Assembly (NCBI GenBank): GCA_038215555.1
Contig: JBBQQT010000129.1
Location: forward strand, 1 to 10,745
Direction of reading: 5' to 3'
DNA from: PFJX01 sp038215555
Lineage (GTDB): Bacteria; Pseudomonadota; Gammaproteobacteria; Burkholderiales; Thiobacillaceae
Length of the DNA stretch: 10,745 nt
This document shows, one piece after another, positions 1-7,221 of the stretch. The notes beneath the pieces were generated by a model. That model had not been told where the DNA came from and searched no databases. It saw nothing but the letters and a program-made list of their open reading frames with translations. The position numbers were made by a program, and so were the translations under genes. Numbering within the stretch: the stretch's first letter is position 1; every line of letters begins with the position of its first letter.

Positions 1-1184
1 TGTCGCATGATGGCGCGTACACCGCCGGCGAAATCGACTTTCGATAGTTCGGTGAGCGAGGTCTGACGGATCAGCGGGTGCGGATATTCCACCGGGTCTT
101 CCAGCGTCATGATGTTGACCTCTTCCCGGTTCAGGTGTGCCAACAGTGAATACAGCGTGGTGGTTTTGCCGGAACCGGTCGGACCGGTGACGATGACCAA
201 GCCTTCCGGTCGTGCTATTGCGCTCAGCAGCCGCGCCAGGGTTTCCGCCGGCAAGCCCATGCGGTCGAGCGGGATGATCGATTTTTCCCGGTCGAGGATG
301 CGCAGGACGATGTTTTCGCCATGCAGGGTGGGCATGCTGGAAACACGAAAATCAATGCCGCGACCGTACAAGGTGAGCGACAGGCGGCCATCTTGCGGCG
401 CGCGCGATTCGGCGATGTTGAGGCCGGAGATGACTTTCAGCCGTACCGAGATGGCGGGCCAGTATTTGCGATGCAGACTGCGCATCGGCTCCAGCACGCC
501 ATCGATGCGGTAGCGCACGCGCAGGAATGCGGCTTCCGGTTCAAAGTGCACATCAGATGCGCCGCGTTTGACCGCTTCGGCGAGCATCGCATTGACCAGA
601 CGTACGATGGGCTGCGTGTATTCAGTGCCTGAACTAACGCCGGAATTGACCCCGACATTGGCGCCGATATGGAGACTGCTCCAATCGACTTCACCGGTTT
701 CGATTTCCTTCAGGATGCCGTCGACAGAAAGATCGAAACCGTAAAACTTGTCGAGATACTCAAGAATCTGTGTTTCTGCCGCCAGCAACGGTCGAATGTC
801 GTAGCGGCCTTCAAGATGTGCGCGCAGTTGGTCGAGCGCGACCAGATTGAACAGGTCGGGTACCGCGACGGTCAGCGTGTGAGTGTCGGAATCGGCTGCC
901 AGCGGCAGGAAGTGGTGCCGCCGTGCAAGATGCTCCGGGGTCAGCGCGATGGCTTCCGGGTCGGCCACGACATGGGTCAGATCGATGCTGGATTCGCCCG
1001 CGTTCTGTGCCAGGACATCACGCAACACGCTGTCGTTGATGAAGCCCAGATTGATCAGTTGGCGACCCAGCGGTAAACCGCTGGCTGATTGCTCCATCAA
1101 AGCGATACGCAGTTGATCCGGACTGATCAACCCCTGTCCGGCGAGCCATTCGCCTAGCTTGGGCGGTTCGGGGTAATGGGCCAT
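1..1184 (-). CDS. GspE/PilB/MshE-type secretion or pilus ATPase with MshEN domain, C-terminus cut by window edge
   Basis: Cytoplasmic hexameric ATPase of the type that powers type II secretion or type IV pilus assembly. I read one unbroken frame of 394 codons from the ATG at 1184 to the left edge. Residues 9-61 hold two copies of the 24-residue MshEN motif known to bind cyclic di-GMP: copy one starts K9-L-G and ends Q32, copy two starts P38-L-G and ends N61, with the family's five-residue spacer between them. The catalytic part shows ASDVHFEP (209-216), the Walker A GPTGSGKT (334-341) and the Asp box LEDPVEY (361-367). The Walker B and His boxes would lie off the left edge. The start is weakly supported: no good Shine-Dalgarno, but an in-frame stop lies a short way upstream and the MshEN motif begins at residue 9. 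The gene sits 62 bp downstream of the response regulator on the same strand. GspE, PilB and MshE cannot be told apart from this part. Confidence 0.9.
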   Translation of the reverse strand, partial: MAHYPEPPKLGEWLAGQGLISPDQLRIALMEQSASGLPLGRQLINLGFINDSVLRDVLAQNAGESSIDLTHVVADPEAIALTPEHLARRHHFLPLAADSDTHTLTVAVPDLFNLVALDQLRAHLEGRYDIRPLLAAETQILEYLDKFYGFDLSVDGILKEIETGEVDWSSLHIGANVGVNSGVSSGTEYTQPIVRLVNAMLAEAVKRGASDVHFEPEAAFLRVRYRIDGVLEPMRSLHRKYWPAISVRLKVISGLNIAESRAPQDGRLSLTLYGRGIDFRVSSMPTLHGENIVLRILDREKSIIPLDRMGLPAETLARLLSAIARPEGLVIVTGPTGSGKTTTLYSLLAHLNREEVNIMTLEDPVEYPHPLIRQTSLTELSKVDFAGGVRAIMR

Positions 1185-1205
1185 GTTTGCGGCGCGGGGG
1201 CGATT

Positions 1206-1231
1206 GAATTCAGATTCGGCATTCAGAATTC
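1206..1231. repeat. Imperfect inverted repeat in the gap between the response regulator and the ATPase gene
   Basis: GAATTC at 1206-1211 and again at 1226-1231 can pair (each is self-complementary), extended by a mismatch and two more pairs. The heptamer ATTCAGA also occurs twice as a direct repeat in the same stretch. No T-run follows on the minus strand, so this does not look like an intrinsic terminator. It may be a weak hairpin in a bicistronic message, or chance in an AT-rich spacer. Confidence 0.3.
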
Positions 1232-1246
1232 AAAACTGAACATTCG

Positions 1247-2680
1247 CTATTCATCCTGCTGGTAGGTTTGCATACGGCTATATAGCGTGGTGCGGTTGAC
1301 GCCGAGGATCTTGGCCGCTTGCGACAGGTTGCCGTGGGTCATTGCCAAGGCGGCTTCAACGTAGCTGCGCTCCCATTGCCGGATCACCTGGTCCAGGTTG
1401 AAATTGTGCAAATTGCGCAGATGCGCTTTGGCGTATTCCTGCAGCGCAATGCCGTCGGTCGGAAGCGGAATGGTGGCGGGGTTGATCACGTCGAGATCGA
1501 ACTCGTCTTCCAGTTCACGCGCATTGACCGTGAGTCCAGCGTATTTGGTGGTCAGGCGAATCACGATATTGCGCAATTCGCGCACATTGCCGGGGAAGTG
1601 GTAGTCCTCCCACAGGCGGCGTGCATCGGGTGCAAAGATGAAAGGCGCTGCATTCACCTCGCGAGCGAAATGGCTGCGGAAATGTTCCAGCAACGAGAGT
1701 TTGTCTTCTGTCTGCTCACGCAACGGTGGCACGTGGACCGAGAATACCGAAAGGCGATGGTAGAGGTCGCCGCGGAAACGGCCTTCCCTGACTTCCTTGC
1801 GCAAATCGCGATTGGTGGCGGCGACGATGCGAGCATTGGAAAAGCGGCTGCCGGTTTCGCCGACGCGTTGAAACTCCCCGTTTTCCAGTACCCGCAGGAG
1901 TTTTGCCTGGAGTTCCAATGGCAGTTCGCCGATTTCATCGAGAAACAGCGTGCCTTCGCGGGCATCTTCAAAGTAGCCGGAATGCGCTTGGGTGGCGCCG
2001 GTGAATGCGCCTTTGGCATAGCCAAACAGGGTGGGCTCGACCAAGGTGGGGGATATGGCGGCGCAGTTTAGCGCCAGATAAGGTTTGCCAGCCCGCTTGG
2101 ACCACTGATGCAGGCTTTTGGCGACCAATTCCTTGCCGCTGCCGGATTCGCCTTCGATCAGAACGGGGAAGGGGGCGTCGGCATACAACTTGATCTGATT
2201 GCGCAAGCGGTCAACTGCGAAGCTGGAGCCGACGATGCCGCTCGACTCGAGCGTGGTGGCCGGCGTCTGGGCTGCAGGTTGCTCATGATCGAAGCGCAAG
2301 GCGGAAAACAAGGCTTGCTTGATCTTTTCCGGGTCGGCCGGCTTGGCGATGAAGTCAATTGCACCAAGCGCACGAGCATGGCGGGCATTGGCGTCGTCGT
2401 TCTGGCCGGAAAGGACCAGGATACGGGTCTTTTTCGAGTAATTGAGCAGGTCGCTGATCAGGGCGAAGCCTTCATCCGGCTTGTGTTGCGCCGGCGGCAG
2501 ACCCAAATCGATGAGCGCCAGCGGGGGCGGCGTGTCGAGTTGCGTCAACAGGCTTTTCACCTGCTGGCGCGATTCGGCGACAAAGACGTCAAAATCATTC
2601 GACAGAACATAGTGCAAGGTGTCGGTGATCAGAGGATCGTCATCGACGATCAGCAGGGCCGGTTTTGAATCAGATTTCAC
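1247..2680 (-). CDS. Sigma-54-dependent response regulator, NtrC type (REC, AAA+, Fis-type HTH)
   Basis: Transcription activator of 477 residues. Phosphorylation should release an AAA+ ATPase that remodels sigma-54 RNA polymerase. The receiver domain (about 7-125) has the acidic pair D13/D14, phospho-acceptor D58, switch S91 and K113. The AAA+ domain (about 150-385) has Walker A GESGSGKE (178-185), the sigma-54 contact loop GAFTGA (225-230) and Walker B LFLDE (246-250). The last 35 residues form a Fis-type helix-turn-helix (NLSQAAKILGVNRTTLY). Length is normal for the family. The start is a GTG: GGAG lies six bases before it, whereas the ATG four bases further upstream is out of frame and stops after four codons. 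A short insertion after D58 (LGLPP then a charged segment) resembles the PEP-CTERM regulator PrsR, but the AAA+ part does not convince me, so I give no symbol. No histidine kinase is in the window. The downstream ATPase gene is a plausible co-transcribed partner. Confidence 0.93.
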   Translation of the reverse strand: MKSDSKPALLIVDDDPLITDTLHYVLSNDFDVFVAESRQQVKSLLTQLDTPPPLALIDLGLPPAQHKPDEGFALISDLLNYSKKTRILVLSGQNDDANARHARALGAIDFIAKPADPEKIKQALFSALRFDHEQPAAQTPATTLESSGIVGSSFAVDRLRNQIKLYADAPFPVLIEGESGSGKELVAKSLHQWSKRAGKPYLALNCAAISPTLVEPTLFGYAKGAFTGATQAHSGYFEDAREGTLFLDEIGELPLELQAKLLRVLENGEFQRVGETGSRFSNARIVAATNRDLRKEVREGRFRGDLYHRLSVFSVHVPPLREQTEDKLSLLEHFRSHFAREVNAAPFIFAPDARRLWEDYHFPGNVRELRNIVIRLTTKYAGLTVNARELEDEFDLDVINPATIPLPTDGIALQEYAKAHLRNLHNFNLDQVIRQWERSYVEAALAMTHGNLSQAAKILGVNRTTLYSRMQTYQQDE

Positions 2681-2685
2681 TCATT

Positions 2686-2690
2686 TCTCC
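2686..2690 (-). promoter_or_regulatory. Shine-Dalgarno (GGAG) that selects the GTG start of the response regulator
   Basis: On the minus strand GGAG is followed by six bases and then GTG at 2680. The overlapping ATG at 2684 lies too close to the GGAG and opens only a four-codon frame (M-S-E-I-stop), so the GTG is the functional start. Confidence 0.6.
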
Positions 2691-2700
2691 GTCGTGCTGT

Positions 2701-2742
2701 CTTGCATAGGGTGCCTTGCATAAGGTGACTTGCATAAGCACC
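2701..2742. repeat. Three tandem copies of a 14-bp unit upstream of the response regulator
   Basis: CTTGCATA recurs at 2701, 2715 and 2729, exactly 14 bp apart. The units read CTTGCATAGGGTGC, CTTGCATAAGGTGA and CTTGCATAAGCACC. They lie 21-62 bp upstream of the GTG start of the response regulator, where an operator or activator site for that gene would sit. The third unit overlaps a CACCA/TGGTG inverted repeat (2739-2756). Copy number and period are read directly; a binding function is inference, and slippage in non-coding DNA is the alternative. Confidence 0.75.
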
Positions 2743-2800
2743 ATCATTACCTGGTGTCGAATCATGTCCCCACCTCTAACGGGGGCGACCTGCGTCTGGC

Positions 2801-2836
2801 CAGGAGTCTGGAAACCTGGAATCAGGAAATCTGGAA
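2801..2836. repeat. Five short hexamer repeats (C[T/A]GGA[A/G]) at alternating 7/8-bp spacing
   Basis: CAGGAG, CTGGAA, CTGGAA, CAGGAA and CTGGAA start at 2801, 2808, 2816, 2823 and 2831. The array straddles the stop codon of the 553-residue gene, so two copies are coding and the rest are spacer. It may be a low-complexity slippage tract, or a degenerate recognition array on the message (TTCCAG on the minus strand). Confidence 0.5.
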
Positions 2837-4483
2837 GTAGGTTGCCATCAACCAACCGTCGCCCTTGTCTCGCACAGAATCCAGCCGAATCATTCGAGTC
2901 CCGCTCTGGTCACGCATGCTGTATTGGCGGCCGTGGGCATAGCGTGCGCTTTCCATGATGATCAAGTTGCCCTCTTGCGAATCCGGAAAAACCAGGGCGT
3001 AGCTCAAGTTTTGCTGGAAGCTTTGATTGTCGTCCACCGAAAAACTCAACCCAGCCGAAATTTCGTGCAATTCCAGTTGGACCAAGTTTGGCGATTTTGC
3101 CAGGGTCTGGACGCCGATTTTGCGCATGTCGTCATGCATTCGCGTGATACGACGAATCACGCCAATTTGCCAGGAATGCGTCGGGTCGAGACGGATTGCG
3201 AGCAATTTGCCAACCTTGACCCATTCACTTTCTTCGCCCTTGAGGACGATGCCGAGTCCGGAGTCGCTGCGGTCAAACAACGGCCATTGCTCGGCGCTGA
3301 GATCACGACTTCCCTGCGCGCGCTGAGATATCGCCGATTTGGTGCGTTCGGTGACGAAGCCGTAAAGCTTGATGTCAAGGATTTCTTCAGTACTGAGTTT
3401 TTGACCCGGGGTGGTGCCACTGGTGATTTCAAGCTCGGACTCGATACGCTTGCAAATGATATTTAGATCACGCACGACTTCACATCGGCCCTGGGTTGGC
3501 TCGCGGTTATTGTTTCGGCGTTCTCGTTCGTTGGTCGCTGCCCATTCGTTGGTGGCATGGGTCAGCAGATCGTAGCCGTCAGGCAAGCGGAATTCTTCAC
3601 CCAGGCCAAGGCTGGGCGGCAGCGCACCCGACTTCAAGGCGCGCTCGGTTTGCTTGATATGCTCTTGCAGGCGTTCGGTATCAATAAAGCGGAAGCTTGT
3701 TACGACTGGGGCGGTGGACCGAATCCGCTTGAGTTCATGACCTTTTTCGGTATCGATATAAAAGAAATGACGTGCCTCGTCATAAACGTTTTCGAGCTTG
3801 GTAAATTCCATCCAGTTATCCAGCCAGAGATCGATCATCTCGATCTGCTTGGGGTTCAAACTGCCGGCTCCAAGGGGAGACAGCAACAGCGCCTGGACGT
3901 ATTCCTCCATACAACTTGAAGGCTTTGAATCGGATGCATACAGCTTCATTCGGTTGTTCTGAAACCCATCGAATTCGCAGATTCGGTACAGGTTGTGAAA
4001 CCGCTGCCAGAGCTTTTCCTCGACCTTCTCATAGCGGAAATAACGCCATTTGAAGACGTCCGCGAAGCCACGCAAGGCGCGACCGGCAATTTGCGGAATG
4101 GCGGGTTGAATCTTGCTGCCGCCGGGATTGCCGACAAAGTCCATGATGAAGGTGTGATAGCCGCGGGTGACTTCCCAGTAAAACGCGTGAATCGCGGTCC
4201 AGAGCCGGGATTCGATCACTTTCGACATGCGGGGATTGCGCAAGTATTGCAGGCACAGGGAGAACTGCATGTCGCGCGCTTGATTGTCCAGATGCATCAG
4301 AACCTGCAATCGATCCTTCGACATCGGCAGGCCGGCATGATTGAACTGGATCAGGCTCTGAACGACTTGCTCTTGCGCGGTGTAGATGTCACCGGCAGGC
4401 AGCTCCTGCATCCAGCGTGAGACCGTTTTCAGATCGCTTAGCGGATCTTCTTCGCTCTTCTTGCGTTTGAAGAATCCGAACAT
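2822..4483 (-). CDS. Unnamed 553-residue protein with PilZ-like C-terminal region
   Basis: I do not recognise a gene name. The chosen start is the ATG at 4483 (MFGFFKRKKSEEDP), 16 bp after the alaS stop and preceded by AGGA and GAGGA; the frame is open further upstream, but only as overlap with alaS. No signal peptide or membrane segment is visible, so it is probably cytoplasmic. Residues 1-370 are largely helical and rich in Trp, Tyr and Arg, with a polar stretch NERERRNNNREP (318-329). From about residue 380 the layout is that of a PilZ domain: an arginine pair R388/R393, then D404-x-S406-x-x-G409, a hydrophobic strand series, and WQIGVIRRI (438-446) followed by IGVQTL (456-461). PilZ domains bind cyclic di-GMP. 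Here the arginine motif is spaced RxxxxR rather than RxxxR, so binding is uncertain. A cyclic-di-GMP effector is my best guess; an adaptor that has lost binding is the alternative. Confidence 0.88.
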   Translation of the reverse strand: MFGFFKRKKSEEDPLSDLKTVSRWMQELPAGDIYTAQEQVVQSLIQFNHAGLPMSKDRLQVLMHLDNQARDMQFSLCLQYLRNPRMSKVIESRLWTAIHAFYWEVTRGYHTFIMDFVGNPGGSKIQPAIPQIAGRALRGFADVFKWRYFRYEKVEEKLWQRFHNLYRICEFDGFQNNRMKLYASDSKPSSCMEEYVQALLLSPLGAGSLNPKQIEMIDLWLDNWMEFTKLENVYDEARHFFYIDTEKGHELKRIRSTAPVVTSFRFIDTERLQEHIKQTERALKSGALPPSLGLGEEFRLPDGYDLLTHATNEWAATNERERRNNNREPTQGRCEVVRDLNIICKRIESELEITSGTTPGQKLSTEEILDIKLYGFVTERTKSAISQRAQGSRDLSAEQWPLFDRSDSGLGIVLKGEESEWVKVGKLLAIRLDPTHSWQIGVIRRITRMHDDMRKIGVQTLAKSPNLVQLELHEISAGLSFSVDDNQSFQQNLSYALVFPDSQEGNLIIMESARYAHGRQYSMRDQSGTRMIRLDSVRDKGDGWLMATYFQIS

Positions 4484-4499
4484 AAATCCTAGTCCTCGC

Positions 4500-7115
4500 T
4501 TAATTAAGTTTGCCACGTACCCAATCCAGAACACCTGCCAAGGCTTTGGGTAAATTTTCCGGCATCGTGCCACCGGCTTGAGCCAAATCTGGCTTGCCGC
4601 CCCCTTTGCCACCAACCTGGGCGGCCACAAAATTGACCAGTTCTCCCGCTTTGATTCTGCCGATTGCATCCGGGGTCACTGCGGCAATCAGCGCAACCTT
4701 GCCGTCCAATGAACTGCCAAGTACCACTGCACATGACCTTAGTTTGTCACGTAGCTTATCGGCAAGTTCACGCAAAGCTTTAGCATCCGCGCCTTCGATC
4801 GTGGCGGCAAGCACTTTGATGCCGTCGATCTCGGTGGCTTGGGATGCCAGGTCATCGCCCTGGGAGGCCGCCATTTTCGATTTGTAGCGCGCCAGCTCTT
4901 TTTCAAGTGCCTTCACTTGATCCTGAATCTGGGCTAGACGTGCGGCTACTTCCTGAGGTTGCGCGCGCACCAGATCAGCGACTTCGCGCAGTGTCATTTC
5001 CTGCGCCTGCGCATAAGCGAGCGCGCCAGGGCCGGTAACCGCTTCAATTCGGCGCACGCCTGCAGCGACGCCGCTCTCGGCGACAACCTTGAACAAGCCG
5101 ATGTCGCCAGTGCGTTTGACATGTGTGCCACCGCAAAGCTCGGTCGAGAAGTCACCCATGCCAACGACGCGAACTTCATCGCCATATTTTTCGCCAAACA
5201 GTGCCATGGCACCTGCCTTGATCGCTTCTTCGTGTTTCATCAAACGGGTTTCGACCCGGTTGTTGCGGCGTATTTCCGCATTCACCTGTTCTTCTATCTG
5301 GCGAATTTCGTCGACTGTCAGCGGTTGCGGGTGGGCAAAGTCGAAGCGAGTCCGCTCGGTATTGACCAGCGAACCCTTCTGCGTGACATGGTTGCCGAGT
5401 ACGCGGCGCAGGGCGGCATGCATCAAATGGGTGGCGGAGTGGTTGTAGGCCGCGCGTTGACGCGCTTGCGCATCGACTTGCGTATCGATGCCTTCAGCTA
5501 CTGCCAGTCTGCCGGCAGTCACTCGACCCTTGTGACCAAATACATCGGCTTGTATCTTTAAAGTGTCTTCCACCCGGAAGCTGCCATGGCCGCTCGATAT
5601 CTCTCCGATGTCGCCCGCCTGGCCGCCGGATTCGGCATAGAACGGGGTGCGGTCAAGCACAATGACCGCCTCGTCGCCGGCAGAAATTTCGTTGACCTGG
5701 GCGCCTTCTTTGTAGATTGCAATGATTCGTGCTTCCTGCTGCAGGCTGTCGTAGCCGACGAATTCGGTTTTTTCGCCGTCGAAGCTGAGCCCCTTGCCCA
5801 TGCTGAACTTGGACGCGGCGCGGGCCCGCTCACGTTGCATCTGCATGGCATTCTCAAAGCCGGCAAAATCGACGGTGATGCCGCGTTCGCGGGCGATATC
5901 GGCAGTCAGGTCAAGCGGGAAACCGAACGTATCGTAGAGTTTGAACACAGTTTCGCCGTCCAGCATCTTGTCTTCCGATGCCATCGCGCTTTCCAGCACG
6001 CTCATGCCGTTTTCCAGGGTTTCCGCAAAGCGTTCTTCTTCCTGCTTCAGCACGGCGGCGACCCGTTCCTGGACGGCGACCAGTTCGGGATAGGCCTCGC
6101 CCATGACACTCGCAAGATCGGCCACCAGTGTGTAGAAAAACGGTGTTTTGCAGCCCAGTTTGTAGCCGTGCCGGATGGCGCGGCGGATGACTCGGCGCAG
6201 CACATAGCCACGGCCTTCGTTGCCGGGAATGACGCCATCGACAATCAGAAATGAACAGGCGCGAATATGGTCGGCGATGACTTTCAGCGAGTTGTTGTCC
6301 AGCTCGGTGACGCCGGTTTCTCGCGCGGCAGCCTTGATCAGTACCTGGAACAGGTCGATCTGGTAATTGGAGTGGACATGCTGCATCACCGCCGAGATTC
6401 GCTCCAGGCCCATGCCGGTATCCACAGAGGGCTTCGGCAACGGGTGCATCACACCGGCTTCGTCGCGGTTGTACTGCATGAAAACCAGATTCCAGATTTC
6501 GATATAGCGGTCGCCATCCTCCTCTGGTGTGCCGGGCGGGCCGCCAGCCACCTCCGGCCCATGGTCGTAAAAGATTTCGGTACAGGGACCGCAGGGGCCG
6601 GTGTCGCCCATTGCCCAGAAGTTATCGGACTGATAGCGCTGTCCACCTTTGTCGCCGATGCGGGTGATGCGATCTTTCGGCACGCCGATTTCATCAGCCC
6701 AGATGGCGAATGCTTCGTCGTCATTCTGGTAAACCGTGACCCAGAGTTTTTCACGCGGGATGCCCAGCGTGACGGTCAGGAATTCCCAGGCAAAACGAAT
6801 TGCGTCAGGCTTGAAATAGTCGCCGAAGCTGAAGTTGCCCAGCATCTCGAAGAAGGTGTGATGGCGTGCGGTGTAGCCGACATTCTCCAGATCGTTGTGC
6901 TTGCCGCCGGCACGCACGCAGCGTTGGCTGGAAGCGGCGCGAACATAGGGACGCGATTCGCGACCGAGAAAGACATCCTTGAATTGCACCATGCCGGAGT
7001 TGGTGAATAGCAGGGTGGGGTCGTTGCCGGGAATGAGTTGACTCGAAGCCACCGGGGTATGCCCTTTGGTGGCAAAAAAATCGATAAACTGGCGGCGGAT
7101 TTCGCTGCTCTTCAT
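4500..7115 (-). CDS. alaS: Alanine--tRNA ligase
   Basis: Charges tRNA-Ala with alanine in the cytoplasm and hydrolyses mischarged Ser/Gly-tRNA-Ala in a separate editing site. The protein is 871 residues, the usual length. The class II catalytic domain fills about 1-240, with the typical N-terminal MKSSEIRRQFIDFF and the SNFW-like segment SDNFWAMGDTGPCGPC (163-178). The tRNA-recognition region follows to about 460. The editing domain has its zinc ligands H559-x3-H563 and C661-x3-H665. A coiled coil (about 724-750) leads into the C-Ala domain with the glycine-rich GGKGGGKPD (836-844). I chose the ATG at 7115 because family similarity begins there; the frame is open back to 7256 but would overlap trmB and adds no recognisable sequence. 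It lies downstream of trmB (106-bp gap) and 16 bp upstream of the PilZ-like gene, which it probably cotranscribes. Confidence 0.98.
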   Translation of the reverse strand: MKSSEIRRQFIDFFATKGHTPVASSQLIPGNDPTLLFTNSGMVQFKDVFLGRESRPYVRAASSQRCVRAGGKHNDLENVGYTARHHTFFEMLGNFSFGDYFKPDAIRFAWEFLTVTLGIPREKLWVTVYQNDDEAFAIWADEIGVPKDRITRIGDKGGQRYQSDNFWAMGDTGPCGPCTEIFYDHGPEVAGGPPGTPEEDGDRYIEIWNLVFMQYNRDEAGVMHPLPKPSVDTGMGLERISAVMQHVHSNYQIDLFQVLIKAAARETGVTELDNNSLKVIADHIRACSFLIVDGVIPGNEGRGYVLRRVIRRAIRHGYKLGCKTPFFYTLVADLASVMGEAYPELVAVQERVAAVLKQEEERFAETLENGMSVLESAMASEDKMLDGETVFKLYDTFGFPLDLTADIARERGITVDFAGFENAMQMQRERARAASKFSMGKGLSFDGEKTEFVGYDSLQQEARIIAIYKEGAQVNEISAGDEAVIVLDRTPFYAESGGQAGDIGEISSGHGSFRVEDTLKIQADVFGHKGRVTAGRLAVAEGIDTQVDAQARQRAAYNHSATHLMHAALRRVLGNHVTQKGSLVNTERTRFDFAHPQPLTVDEIRQIEEQVNAEIRRNNRVETRLMKHEEAIKAGAMALFGEKYGDEVRVVGMGDFSTELCGGTHVKRTGDIGLFKVVAESGVAAGVRRIEAVTGPGALAYAQAQEMTLREVADLVRAQPQEVAARLAQIQDQVKALEKELARYKSKMAASQGDDLASQATEIDGIKVLAATIEGADAKALRELADKLRDKLRSCAVVLGSSLDGKVALIAAVTPDAIGRIKAGELVNFVAAQVGGKGGGKPDLAQAGGTMPENLPKALAGVLDWVRGKLN

Positions 7116-7144
7116 GGCTAGGGCTTGGAAAAAAAGGTGGCCGA

Positions 7145-7150
7145 ATTGTA
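7145..7150 (-). promoter_or_regulatory. Possible -10 element for alaS
   Basis: TACAAT on the minus strand, 30 bp before the alaS ATG and within the 106-bp gap after trmB. There is no convincing -35 hexamer at 16-18 bp upstream, so a dedicated alaS promoter is only a possibility; read-through from trmB would do as well. Confidence 0.25.
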
Positions 7151-7221
7151 GCGATGAAAATTCAGTCCCGGGAGGCGGACGCCGGTCTTTTTGCGGCATC
7201 AGGGTACGGCAGTCAGCAAGT

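Noticed and set aside
1319..2071. 250-codon plus-strand open frame opposite the response regulator
   Set aside because: Shadow of the regulator's AAA+ and HTH coding sequence; no recognisable motif.
2768..2784. CCCC/GGGG hairpin after the PilZ-like gene as an intrinsic terminator
   Set aside because: The stem is only four pairs with a nine-base loop and no T-run follows on the minus strand.
2670..2855. 61-codon minus-strand frame in the gap upstream of the response regulator
   Set aside because: It starts inside the preceding gene, runs through the repeats, ends within the regulator start and has no conserved features.
4484..4669. 62-codon N-terminal extension of the PilZ-like gene
   Set aside because: It would lie inside the alaS coding sequence; the ATG at 4483 has a Shine-Dalgarno and a typical charged N-terminus.
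6267..7010. 247-codon plus-strand open frame opposite alaS (also one at 5586-6254)
   Set aside because: Both are antisense to the conserved catalytic and tRNA-recognition parts of AlaRS.
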